Source: Chloroflexota bacterium (GTDB lineage: Bacteria > Chloroflexota > Dehalococcoidia > DSTF01 > JACRBR01). From it: a stretch of DNA of 7,403 nucleotides. The translations under genes and the position numbers were made by a program. The stretch lies in NCBI GenBank assembly GCA_016213125.1, contig JACRBR010000317.1, forward strand, positions 1-7,403. The letters run 5' to 3'. The notes under the pieces are model-generated. The model saw only the letters and a program-made list of their open reading frames with translations. It ran no database searches and was not told where the DNA came from. This document shows, piece after piece, positions 1 to 5,965 of this stretch (position 1 is its first letter; every line of letters begins with the position of its first letter).

Positions 1-624
1 AACACGCTCGACATCGCCCGGCACGAGATCACGCACATCGTGACGCGCGAGGCCACGAAGGGCCCGTTCGGGATCCCGGACTGGATGAACGAGGGCACAT
101 CCGTGTTCTCGCAGTCGGAAGGCCTGTCCGGCCACGACTCCGCGCTGGAAGCCGCGATCGACGCCGACCGCGTGCTCTCGATGAAGGAGCTGAACTCCTC
201 CGCGGCGGGCGGCGTGTCGTCGACCGTGGGGCTGTATTACGCGCAGTCGGGATCGATCGTGCGACACCTCGTCGAGACGTACGGCGAGGAGAAGTACGCC
301 GAACTTCTCAAGACCTTCAAGGAGGGCTCGACTGCCGACAAGGCGTTCGAGGCAGTCTACGGCTTCGACCAGCTGGGGCTGGAGAACGAGTGGCGCGCCT
401 CTATCGGGCTGGAGCCGCGCCAGGCGTCCGCATCCCCAACGCCGCAGCCGACCGAAGACGATCGTCCCGCGGCCACGCCGTCAACGGGCACGACGAGCGG
501 CGCCGAATCAGGCGATGACTCAGGCATGCCGGTCGTGACCATCGCCATCATCATCGCGTTGACGGCGCTGGCGCTGGCGGCGCTCGGCGGCCTCGCCATC
601 GTGATCATGAAGCGCGCGGGCTAA
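1..624 (+). CDS. Peptidase MA-like zinc metalloprotease, C-terminal part, membrane-anchored (5' end outside window)
   Basis: The reading frame is open from base 1, so the gene begins upstream; 207 codons are visible, ending in TAA at 622-624. The visible part opens with a zinc-binding HEITH motif (residues 8-12 of the fragment). It is followed by PDWMNEG (26-32), where Glu31 is the expected third zinc ligand, 19 residues after the second His. This HExxH...WxxEG arrangement is that of gluzincin peptidases of the MA-like family. After the helical catalytic region comes a Ser/Thr/Pro-rich linker (about 140-175), then one strongly hydrophobic helix (about 177-203) and a short MKRAG tail. The inferred topology has the catalytic domain outside the cell, tethered by its C terminus; an N-terminal signal peptide should lie upstream but cannot be seen. 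An internal GTG at 40 is not the start, because it falls after the HExxH motif. The substrate is unknown. The gene converges on the LapA-domain gene, with 12 bases between stops. Confidence 0.85.
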   Translation, partial: NTLDIARHEITHIVTREATKGPFGIPDWMNEGTSVFSQSEGLSGHDSALEAAIDADRVLSMKELNSSAAGGVSSTVGLYYAQSGSIVRHLVETYGEEKYAELLKTFKEGSTADKAFEAVYGFDQLGLENEWRASIGLEPRQASASPTPQPTEDDRPAATPSTGTTSGAESGDDSGMPVVTIAIIIALTALALAALGGLAIVIMKRAG

Positions 625-636
625 GGGCGGACGCGG

Positions 637-975
637 TTAGCGCTTCTGCGCGCGCTCGTTTGCGCGCTCTCGCTCTCGCTCGCGGCGGAGCTGGGCCCGC
701 ATCTCGGCCTGCTGCGAGCGGCGGCGGAAGAAGCCGATCAGCATCGAGGCGATAGCGCCGAGGATCGCGCTGCCGATGAGCGCGAAGATGAGGCGGACGT
801 TCCACTCGAACCAAAGGAAGTTGACCTCAGCCTCCTGCAGGTTCTGGACGAGGAAGAGTGCAAGGAGCGCGGCACCGGCGATCCCGCCCCAGAGGCGGAG
901 CTGGCCGAGAAAGCTGCGCTCTTCGACCGGCGCTTCCTGCGCCGTCAGGCGGCCCTGGCGCTCTTCGTCGACCAT
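637..975 (-). CDS. LapA-domain (DUF1049) small membrane protein
   Basis: A 112-residue protein with a short acidic N terminus and two hydrophobic helices (about 29-46 and 60-82). Between them lies FLVQNLQEAEVNFLWFEWNV, matching the usual pattern of the lipopolysaccharide assembly protein A domain (first helix ending in a QN motif, a beta-like hydrophobic stretch, then a Gly-rich second helix ending GFFRRR). In Proteobacteria LapA helps LPS assembly, but the domain is widespread in bacteria without LPS, where its role is unknown, so only family membership is claimed. The C-terminal 26 or so residues are highly charged (RERERERANERAQKR), probably a cytoplasmic coiled or basic tail. The start is well fixed: AGGAGG at 981-986 lies 5 bases before the ATG. 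It is the last minus-strand gene of the run, 72 bases after the DUF255 gene, and could be co-transcribed with it. Confidence 0.82.
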   Translation of the reverse strand: MVDEERQGRLTAQEAPVEERSFLGQLRLWGGIAGAALLALFLVQNLQEAEVNFLWFEWNVRLIFALIGSAILGAIASMLIGFFRRRSQQAEMRAQLRRERERERANERAQKR

Positions 976-980
976 CCTTT

Positions 981-986
981 CCTCCT
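981..986 (-). promoter_or_regulatory. Ribosome-binding site of the LapA-domain gene
   Basis: The minus strand reads AGGAGG followed by AAAGG and then the ATG at 975. This is a near-perfect Shine-Dalgarno sequence with 5-base spacing and decides the start. It is the strongest such site in the window. Confidence 0.8.
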
Positions 987-1009
987 ACGGATGCGTCTTA
1001 GCCCTGCGA

Positions 1010-1031
1010 GGACAGGTCTGAAGACCTGTCC
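1010..1031. repeat. Perfect 22-base palindrome (10-bp arms) between the DUF255 and LapA-domain genes
   Basis: The left arm GGACAGGTCT (1010-1019) and right arm AGACCTGTCC (1022-1031) are exact reverse complements around a 2-base centre. As RNA this gives at least a 9-bp stem with a 4-base loop. It starts 17 bases beyond the DUF255 stop (1048) and ends 35 bases before the LapA-domain ATG. No run of U follows the stem on either strand, so it is not a classical intrinsic terminator. It could be a dispersed extragenic palindrome, an mRNA-stabilising or processing hairpin, or a protein-binding site. There is only one copy in this window, so its repeat status cannot be tested here. Confidence 0.7.
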
Positions 1032-1047
1032 GTACGGGCACGGATCC

Positions 1048-2886
1048 TCAGTCGCTCGCGCGCTCGCTGCGCGGTCCGGCCAGCGGCTCCTGGGGTCGCG
1101 TGGCCTCGTATGCCACACGCGTCCGCGCCACCATCTCGAACAGGTCATCGGGCGTCGTCACCGGCGCCGAGCAGAGCGTACCGTAACAGACATACGCCGC
1201 GGGGGCGGGGTGTGGCGGCAGCGCTTCGTGTTCCAGCGCCGACGCGTCCCCGGCGTCGATCAGCCTCACCACGCGGTCCGGGACCGGCAGCGCCAGCGCT
1301 GCGCTGTGGAGCGTGTGGCCGCTCGCATCGGCCGCTGCCGCTACGATCTTAATCTCGGCGCCAGGATTCAGCAGCAGGTCGACAGCTTTCGCGTAGTCCG
1401 CGGCGAAGTAGCCCTGCGACTCGGCAACGTGCGTGAACGGCGCGAGCGCGCGGCGGGCCATCGTCTCGTGCGCATCGTCATGCGTCAGGCGCGCCAGCCG
1501 GAGGAAGACCATCGCCGCGCCCGCGTTCTCCTTCACCGGCTGCTGGCGCTGGGCCAGGCGGCCGAGGCCTTCGTGGCCCTCTGGCGTGTCGAAGAAACCG
1601 CCGTCCGGAGAGACGAGCCGGTCCCGCATGAAGGCCGCGAGCTGCATGGCGCGGTCGAGGTCCTGTGGACGCCCCGCCACCTCGTACGCGTCGAGGCAGG
1701 CGAGCGCCGTCCAGGCCTGGTCGCCAAGAAGGCCGGGGATCTTCGGGCCGTCCGGGCTGAGATAGCGGAACATCCCGTCATCGTCCGTGTGCAGGCGATC
1801 CCACAGGGCATCCAGCGCCCGCAGCGCGCGGTCACGAAGGTCCGGGCGGCCGCGCGTCCACGATGCTTCGAGATAGGAGCTGATGGCCATCGCGTTCCAT
1901 GAGGTGTAGATGGTCTTGTCGACGTAGGGTGCCGTGTGTTGCTTTCGTTGCTCGGCCGGCAGCGGGTAGAAGTCCTCGTCGGCGTCCTGCGAGCCCCAGA
2001 AACAGCCCGTGTCAGGATCGGACAGCCATTGGTCGAGGTAGTCGATCGTGAAGTCGATGTAACGGCGGTGATCGTCGCTCTCGCTGATGCGGTAGAGCTT
2101 CAGCAGCGCGCGGAGGAGAAGCGCGTTGTCCTCGAGCATCTTTTCGTAGTGCGGGACGCTCCAGTCGCGCTTGGTGCTGTAGCGATAGAACCCGCCCCAT
2201 TCCTGGTCGTACGTCCCGCCGTTGCACATGTGCTCCAGTGTCTTGCGCGCCATATGCAGCGAGTCGCGGTCGCCGTCGCGCACGTACGCGTGCAGCAGAA
2301 GGTCGATTGCGTCGCTGTGAGGAAACTTCGGCTCGTTCCCGAAGCCGCCGAACACGGGGTCGTACGCGTCGTGGGTGGCGTGGAGCACGTCGCGCATGAT
2401 CTGGTCGGACAGATCATCGGTGTGCGCCGACTGCGACGTGGCCTGCTCGCGGTTGGCGAGGATCTCGGCGATCTTCTCCTCGATCGAGGCCTTGTTGTCC
2501 TTGTAGTAGGAGCTCACCTGGTTGAGGACGTCCCGCATCTGGTCCGGTGGGATGTAGGTCATCCCCGCCATCACCTCACCGCCGGGCGTCAGGAACGCGG
2601 TCGTGGGCCAGCCGCCCATGTTGTAGCGGGCGTTGATGTCGGGGCGCTGGTCGTTGTCGACACGCACGGCGACGAAGCGGTCGTTGATGAGGGCGATGTT
2701 ATCGGGCTCGCTGTAGGTCGTCTCATCCATGACGTGGCACCAGTGGCACCACACCGCGGAGATCCCGAGGAGGACGGGCTTGTCCTCGCGTTGCGCCTGT
2801 TCGAAGGGGCCGGGGCCCCACTGCTGCCACGCGATCTCGTGGGCGCGGTTCGGGCGCGGTGAGAAGTGGAATCCGCCTTCACTCAT
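1048..2886 (-). CDS. DUF255 / YyaL-type protein: thioredoxin-like domain plus alpha/alpha-barrel (spermatogenesis-associated protein 20 family)
   Basis: A protein of 612 residues from the chosen start. The N-terminal domain is thioredoxin-like: DKPVLLGISAVWCHWCHVM (about 35-53) carries the family signature CHWC at 47-50, followed by RPDIN (81-85) and the cis-Pro loop GGWPTTAFLTP (91-101). The remainder (about 170-600) matches the helical (alpha/alpha) barrel seen in N-acylglucosamine 2-epimerase-like and glycosidase-like folds, with SVPHYEKMLEDNA as a typical family motif. No enzymatic reaction is firmly established for this family; a redox or sugar-related role is inference. It is slightly shorter than many homologues and lacks the usual N-terminal HANNPVDW-type motif, having HEIAWQQWG instead. 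Start choice: the frame stays open upstream to 3180, but that part overlaps the preceding gene and is Arg/Ala-rich and unlike the family. ATG at 2886 or 2895 both fit the domain; neither has a clear Shine-Dalgarno sequence. TGA at 1048. Confidence 0.88.
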   Translation of the reverse strand: MSEGGFHFSPRPNRAHEIAWQQWGPGPFEQAQREDKPVLLGISAVWCHWCHVMDETTYSEPDNIALINDRFVAVRVDNDQRPDINARYNMGGWPTTAFLTPGGEVMAGMTYIPPDQMRDVLNQVSSYYKDNKASIEEKIAEILANREQATSQSAHTDDLSDQIMRDVLHATHDAYDPVFGGFGNEPKFPHSDAIDLLLHAYVRDGDRDSLHMARKTLEHMCNGGTYDQEWGGFYRYSTKRDWSVPHYEKMLEDNALLLRALLKLYRISESDDHRRYIDFTIDYLDQWLSDPDTGCFWGSQDADEDFYPLPAEQRKQHTAPYVDKTIYTSWNAMAISSYLEASWTRGRPDLRDRALRALDALWDRLHTDDDGMFRYLSPDGPKIPGLLGDQAWTALACLDAYEVAGRPQDLDRAMQLAAFMRDRLVSPDGGFFDTPEGHEGLGRLAQRQQPVKENAGAAMVFLRLARLTHDDAHETMARRALAPFTHVAESQGYFAADYAKAVDLLLNPGAEIKIVAAAADASGHTLHSAALALPVPDRVVRLIDAGDASALEHEALPPHPAPAAYVCYGTLCSAPVTTPDDLFEMVARTRVAYEATRPQEPLAGPRSERASD

Positions 2887-2896
2887 CACCGACATC

Positions 2897-2934
2897 GTAG
2901 CAGCCGCTGGAGTGCGGCTACCGGCGGCGGCTAC
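2897..2934. repeat. Direct and inverted copies of GTAGCCGC just upstream of the DUF255 start
   Basis: On the plus strand GCGGCTAC occurs at 2914-2921 and again at 2927-2934. An inverted, slightly interrupted copy (GTAGCAGCCGC, 2897-2907) lies on the left. AGCCGC (2902-2907) can pair with GCGGCT (2914-2919) around a 6-base loop, with outer GT/AC pairs beyond a bulge. On the minus-strand transcript this hairpin lies 11 bases before the ATG at 2886 and could influence translation. It may instead be part of a dispersed intergenic repeat. There is no U-tract, so it is not read as a terminator. Confidence 0.5.
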
Positions 2935-3014
2935 AGACAGCGCGGTCGCCTCGGGCGGCGCCGCCACATCCTGCGCGGCCGGAACCCAAGCAGGCGGGCG
3001 AACAGAAACCGCAT
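2931..3014 (-). CDS. Possible 27-residue Arg-rich small ORF in the gap before the DUF255 gene
   Basis: The ATG at 3014 is preceded by a purine-rich GGAAGGGAAG about 6 bases upstream, which could act as a ribosome-binding site. The frame closes at TAG (2931-2933). The peptide starts with hydrophobic residues (MRFLFARLLGF) and continues as an Arg-rich tail; 11 of 27 residues are Arg. It begins 18 bases after the stop of the His-rich protein gene and ends 35 bases before the ATG at 2895. It could be a leader peptide or a small membrane-active peptide. It could equally be chance, because GC-rich DNA makes Arg-rich frames easily. No homologue is recognised. Confidence 0.2.
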   Translation of the reverse strand: MRFLFARLLGFRPRRMWRRRPRRPRCL

Positions 3015-3032
3015 GTACGCTTCCCTTCCGTC

Positions 3033-3788
3033 TTATGCCTTCCGGCGTCCCACGAACCAGACGTGCATCATCTCGGCGCGCCCTTCGTGGGCGGTGGAGC
3101 CGGCCGGGCAGGCCTGATCGCCGGGCATGTCGAGCGGCTTCCTGGTGGCGCCGTCGACGCAGTGGGTGTGCGTGTGCCACCGGGTGGCGTTGCCGCAGGG
3201 CTGGGGGCCCTGGCCTTTCAACGCCGTGAAGAGCACGCCGACGAGCCTGTAGGCGCCGTCCGACTGCATCTTGTAGATCGCGGTCTCGGGGTGGGCGTAG
3301 TCGAGCGTCTTGCCGTCGCGCACGTAGGTCCGGTTCCCCATGTGGGTCTTCGTGGGATCATCGGGGAAGCGGTAACCCTCGGCCTTCGCGACCTCGGGAT
3401 CTTGCAGCCGGATCGTCGCGTCCTTTACCTGCGCCGTGAGATCGGCCATGCATGCGCGCTCTTCGGGCGTGGGCTTCGCCGGAGGGTGGTGCTGCTTTGG
3501 AGGCTCGCCGTCGGGCTTGACGACGTCGCCGCCTGGCTGCGACGTTGCGTGGGTGTGCGGAGTCGGGCTGGCCGTGAAGATGCCGGGCGCGTCCGAACCA
3601 TCATCGTCCGGGCCTTCGAACGCGAGGGCATCGGGCTGGAGATCAGCGGCTGTGGTTGCCGGAGGCGCCGAGAAGAATGACCCGGCGGCAACAACAGCCC
3701 CCACCACGCTCAGCGAGAGGACGATGCCCCCGGTGATCAGTCCCACTGCGATGAGCGGCTTTCGCCCCGTTTGGCGTGTCATATGCAT
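3033..3788 (-). CDS. Anchored or secreted His/Cys-containing protein of unknown function (WHTHTHC...MMHVWF family)
   Basis: I cannot name this protein. From the chosen start it has 251 residues: a short basic N terminus (TRQTGRK), one hydrophobic helix (about 11-39) acting as signal or anchor, and a low-complexity Pro/His/Asp-rich linker (about 41-108, with PHTH and KQHHPP). A conserved-looking C-terminal domain follows (about 109-251). It contains AKAEGYRFPDDPTKTHMGN, AHPETAIYK, YRLVGVLFTALKG, WHTHTHC (204-210) and MMHVWF (240-245). Uncharacterised secreted proteins of Gram-positive and Chloroflexota-type bacteria, as I recall them, share this order of motifs. The clustered His residues suggest metal binding, and the four Cys (113, 198, 210, 227), all outside the membrane helix, could form two disulfides; both are inference. 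Start choice: GGAGG at 3793-3797 precedes ATG 3788 by 4 bases and ATG 3782 by 10. An ATG at 3836 has no ribosome-binding site. It sits 108 bases after the GGT-like gene. TAA at 3033. Confidence 0.72.
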   Translation of the reverse strand: MHMTRQTGRKPLIAVGLITGGIVLSLSVVGAVVAAGSFFSAPPATTAADLQPDALAFEGPDDDGSDAPGIFTASPTPHTHATSQPGGDVVKPDGEPPKQHHPPAKPTPEERACMADLTAQVKDATIRLQDPEVAKAEGYRFPDDPTKTHMGNRTYVRDGKTLDYAHPETAIYKMQSDGAYRLVGVLFTALKGQGPQPCGNATRWHTHTHCVDGATRKPLDMPGDQACPAGSTAHEGRAEMMHVWFVGRRKA

Positions 3789-3792
3789 GTTG

Positions 3793-3797
3793 CCTCC
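3793..3797 (-). promoter_or_regulatory. Ribosome-binding site of the His/Cys protein gene
   Basis: The minus strand reads GGAGG-CAAC-ATG-CAT-ATG. The GGAGG serves either the ATG at 3788 (4-base spacing) or the one at 3782 (10-base spacing), and argues against the upstream ATG at 3836. Confidence 0.65.
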
Positions 3798-3896
3798 GGC
3801 GTTTCCTGGAGGGATCATCGCGCACGCGGGCAGCACCGCGAGCAGCGCGCGGTAACGCGGATGTAAAGCCTCGGGAAAATGTGGCGTGCCGCGTAG

Positions 3897-5486
3897 CTAC
3901 CAGCCGGCGGCCGCACCCTCGCCGCGTTCGTCGCTGCCGCCCATGAGCACGCCGGATGGATCGCGGAGGATGACCTGCGCGCGGCCCATCGGGGCGACGT
4001 TGCGCCCGACCGGCTGTACCTTGTGGCCCCGGCGGGCCAGTTCCCGCTGCGTCTCCTCCGGCATGTCGTCCTCCACGCGGACGACGCCGGCGCTGTCACC
4101 CCAGCGGGAGGTGTCGATTGCCTCCTGTGGATCCAGACCGAAGTCCAGCATGTTGGTGAGTATCTGCAGGTTCGTCTGTACCTGGTAGTCGCCGCCCGGG
4201 GTGTTACCCGCGATGAACGGCTCGCCGTCCTTGAAGACCAGGTACGTGTTCAACGTGTGCATCGTGCGCTTGCCCGGCGCCAGCACGTTGGGATGCCCCG
4301 GCTGCAGCGAGAAACCCGTCATGCGGTTGTTCATGATGATGCCGGTGCCGTCGATGGCGACGGCGGAGCCCCACTGCGCGTAGAGGCTCTGGATGAAGCT
4401 GCAGGCGTTCCCCTCGCCGTCGATCACCACGAACGACGTGGTGTCGGACGCGCCCACCGGCTCCGGCGCCGAGCGCGTGCGGCCCGGGTCGATGGCGCGC
4501 CTGCGTTCGGCGGCCCACTCCTTCGTCAGCAGCCGTTCCGGTTCGAAGTCCACGAACGAGCGATCGCCGGCGAACCGCTGCCGGTCCTCGAACGCCAGCT
4601 TCTTCGCCTCGACGAGGTGGTGCACCGCGTCGGGCGAGAGATGCCCCCACGATTCGAGATCGTAGCCCTCGACGATGTTCAGCTCCTCGAGCAGGATCAG
4701 GCCCTGCGAGTTCGGGGGCGTCTCGTACACCGTGTAGCCGCGGTATTCGGTCGAGAGCGGCTCGAGCACGTCGGCGCTGTGGTTGGCGAGATCCTCCGTG
4801 GACATGTGCCCGCCGGCCTCCCGGACCCCCTTCGCGATCTTCTCTGCGATCTCGCCCTCGTACAGCGCCTTGCGGCCGTGATGCGCGATGCCTTCGAGCG
4901 TGTCCGCCAGTGCGGGCTGAAGGAGCCGTTCGCCCATGCGCGGCGGCCGGCCGTCCACGTAGAGCGCGCGCGCCATGTTCTCGTACTTCGAGAAGAACTT
5001 CGGCGTGATGCTTAACGTCAGGGCCAGCTCGCGCGAGACCGGATGACCGTCGCGCGCGGCGCAGATGGCCGGGCGCATCAGCTCCTCACGTGGCAGCGTG
5101 CACCAGCGCGCGTGGAACACCTCCCACGCATCGACCAGCCCCGGGATGGCGGCGGCGGCCCCGCCGTGCAGCGGGATCCCGGCTGGGGCCTGGCCGGCGT
5201 AGCGATCGAGCGTGGCGTCAGCCGGCGCCCTGCCGCCGGAACAGATCGCCGTTACCTTGCCCTCGCGCTTCGGGTACACGAGGACGTACGCGTCGCCGCC
5301 GAGATGGTTCAGGGCCGGCTTGAGGACCGGCAGGAGCGCCGACATTGCGAGTGCGGCATCGAACGCGTTGCCGCCGCGCCGCAGGACATCCACGCCGGTC
5401 TGCGATACGAGCGGGTGGGCGGACGCGACCATGCCGCTCGTGCCCATGACCGGACCGCGGAACCTGATGCCGTTCGCCTCGGGCAT
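3897..5486 (-). CDS. Gamma-glutamyltransferase family protein (Ntn hydrolase), cytoplasmic type
   Basis: A 529-residue protein of the gamma-glutamyltranspeptidase family. These are N-terminal-nucleophile hydrolases that cut themselves into a large and a small subunit and then hydrolyse or transfer gamma-glutamyl (or other acyl) groups. Motifs in order: GMVASAHPLVSQTGVDVLRR and GGNAFDAALA near the N terminus, NHLGGDAYVLVY (about 60-71), SGGRAPADAT (84-93), ETPPNSQG (289-296 region of the longer frame), then the cleavage site SDTTSF. The predicted nucleophile is the first Thr (residue 349), giving subunits of about 348 and 181 residues. The oxyanion-type loop GNTPGGD follows near 427-433. There is no signal peptide, unlike E. 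coli Ggt, so a cytoplasmic location is inferred. The REMAP motif holding the substrate-binding Arg of E. coli Ggt reads GGRAP here, as in GGT-like acylase relatives, so glutathione may not be the substrate. ATG 5486 has GGGAGG 6 bases upstream; ATG 5492 overlaps the Nudix stop as ATGA but has no spacing. TAG at 3897. Confidence 0.9.
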   Translation of the reverse strand: MPEANGIRFRGPVMGTSGMVASAHPLVSQTGVDVLRRGGNAFDAALAMSALLPVLKPALNHLGGDAYVLVYPKREGKVTAICSGGRAPADATLDRYAGQAPAGIPLHGGAAAAIPGLVDAWEVFHARWCTLPREELMRPAICAARDGHPVSRELALTLSITPKFFSKYENMARALYVDGRPPRMGERLLQPALADTLEGIAHHGRKALYEGEIAEKIAKGVREAGGHMSTEDLANHSADVLEPLSTEYRGYTVYETPPNSQGLILLEELNIVEGYDLESWGHLSPDAVHHLVEAKKLAFEDRQRFAGDRSFVDFEPERLLTKEWAAERRRAIDPGRTRSAPEPVGASDTTSFVVIDGEGNACSFIQSLYAQWGSAVAIDGTGIIMNNRMTGFSLQPGHPNVLAPGKRTMHTLNTYLVFKDGEPFIAGNTPGGDYQVQTNLQILTNMLDFGLDPQEAIDTSRWGDSAGVVRVEDDMPEETQRELARRGHKVQPVGRNVAPMGRAQVILRDPSGVLMGGSDERGEGAAAGW

Positions 5487-5488
5487 GG

Positions 5489-5962
5489 TCATCCTCCCGC
5501 GCGCTCCAGCGCCTCCTGTGCCATCGATACCATACGGCGCTCCTCCTTGAAGGCCAGCAGGCGCTCCGCTTCGCCGATCTCGACCCATCGCGCCTCGGTT
5601 ACCTCGTCGTCGTGATCATCGGTGGAGCCCCCGGTGTATCGCAGCAAGAAGAAGTGGACGTACTTATGCACGCGGGCTGGTTCGGGGTCGTAGTTCGCAT
5701 TGAACCAGTAGTCGATCGTATCGATTGGGCCGACGACCTCACCGTCGACGCCCGCCTCCTCGCGCACCTCGCGCAGGGCGGCGCGGTCGTGGGGCTCGCC
5801 GTCCTCGACCCAACCCTTGGGGAGCTGCCAGCGTCCCTCGTGCGTCCGGATGATGGCGATGTCGTATCCGCCGTCCTCGCGAGGACGGTACACAATGCCT
5901 CCCGCCGAGATCTCATCGCGTGTCTTCATGTGCGCCGGTACGGGCGGAAGGAAGGCCTTCAC
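5489..5962 (-). CDS. Nudix hydrolase
   Basis: A protein of 157 residues from the GTG at 5962. It carries a complete Nudix box (GX5EX7REUXEEXGU): G50, E56, then REVREEAGV (64-72), which binds the divalent metal and catalyses pyrophosphate hydrolysis of a nucleoside diphosphate linked to another group. The following DYWF...RVHKYVHFFLLRYTGG and HDDEVTEARWVEI resemble bacterial MutT/Ap4A-hydrolase-like members. The exact substrate (oxidised nucleotide, dinucleoside polyphosphate or other) cannot be read from sequence. Start: GTG 5962 lies 3 bases after the Lon-like stop and suits translational coupling. ATG 5929 (MKTRDEISAGG, 146 residues) is the main alternative and fits the usual domain start; neither has a strong ribosome-binding site. 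The stop TGA (5491-5489) overlaps an ATG of the next gene as ATGA. Position suggests an operon with the Lon-like protease and the GGT-like gene. Confidence 0.93.
   Translation of the reverse strand: MKAFLPPVPAHMKTRDEISAGGIVYRPREDGGYDIAIIRTHEGRWQLPKGWVEDGEPHDRAALREVREEAGVDGEVVGPIDTIDYWFNANYDPEPARVHKYVHFFLLRYTGGSTDDHDDEVTEARWVEIGEAERLLAFKEERRMVSMAQEALERAGG
5493..5498 (-). promoter_or_regulatory. Ribosome-binding site of the GGT-like gene
   Basis: GGGAGG lies inside the last codons of the Nudix gene, directly abutting ATG 5492 and 6 bases before ATG 5486. Normal spacing favours 5486 as the start. Ribosomes finishing the Nudix gene would be placed at this site, which implies translational coupling. 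Confidence 0.65.
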
Positions 5963-5965
5963 GGC

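Noticed and set aside
625..636. Terminator between the convergent genes
   Set aside because: Only 12 bases separate the stops and there is no stem with a U-tract; any termination signal must lie within the coding ends.
991..1902. 303-codon open frame on the plus strand, antisense to the DUF255 gene
   Set aside because: The translation is Arg/Val/His-rich with no domain and no ribosome-binding site. It lies wholly within a clearly conserved minus-strand gene, so it is a GC-bias shadow.
1936..2862. 308-codon open frame on the plus strand
   Set aside because: Antisense to the conserved thioredoxin and barrel regions of the DUF255 gene; Val/Arg-rich composition typical of a shadow frame.
3063..3680. 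205-codon open frame on the plus strand opposite the His/Cys protein gene
   Set aside because: The minus strand has a signal helix, a ribosome-binding site and a family-like motif order; the plus frame has none of these.
3789..3836. Upstream ATG (3836) for the His/Cys protein
   Set aside because: No ribosome-binding site, and the extra 16 residues spoil the normal signal-peptide layout; GGAGG sits just before 3788.
3789..3896. Possible promoter (TTTACA and nearby AT-rich bases on the minus strand) before the His/Cys protein gene
   Set aside because: No -10-like hexamer at proper spacing; too weak to annotate, although a promoter in this 108-base gap is plausible.
4023..5015. 330-codon open frame on the plus strand
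   Set aside because: Antisense to the GGT-like gene, whose catalytic motifs are intact on the other strand; no recognisable protein features.
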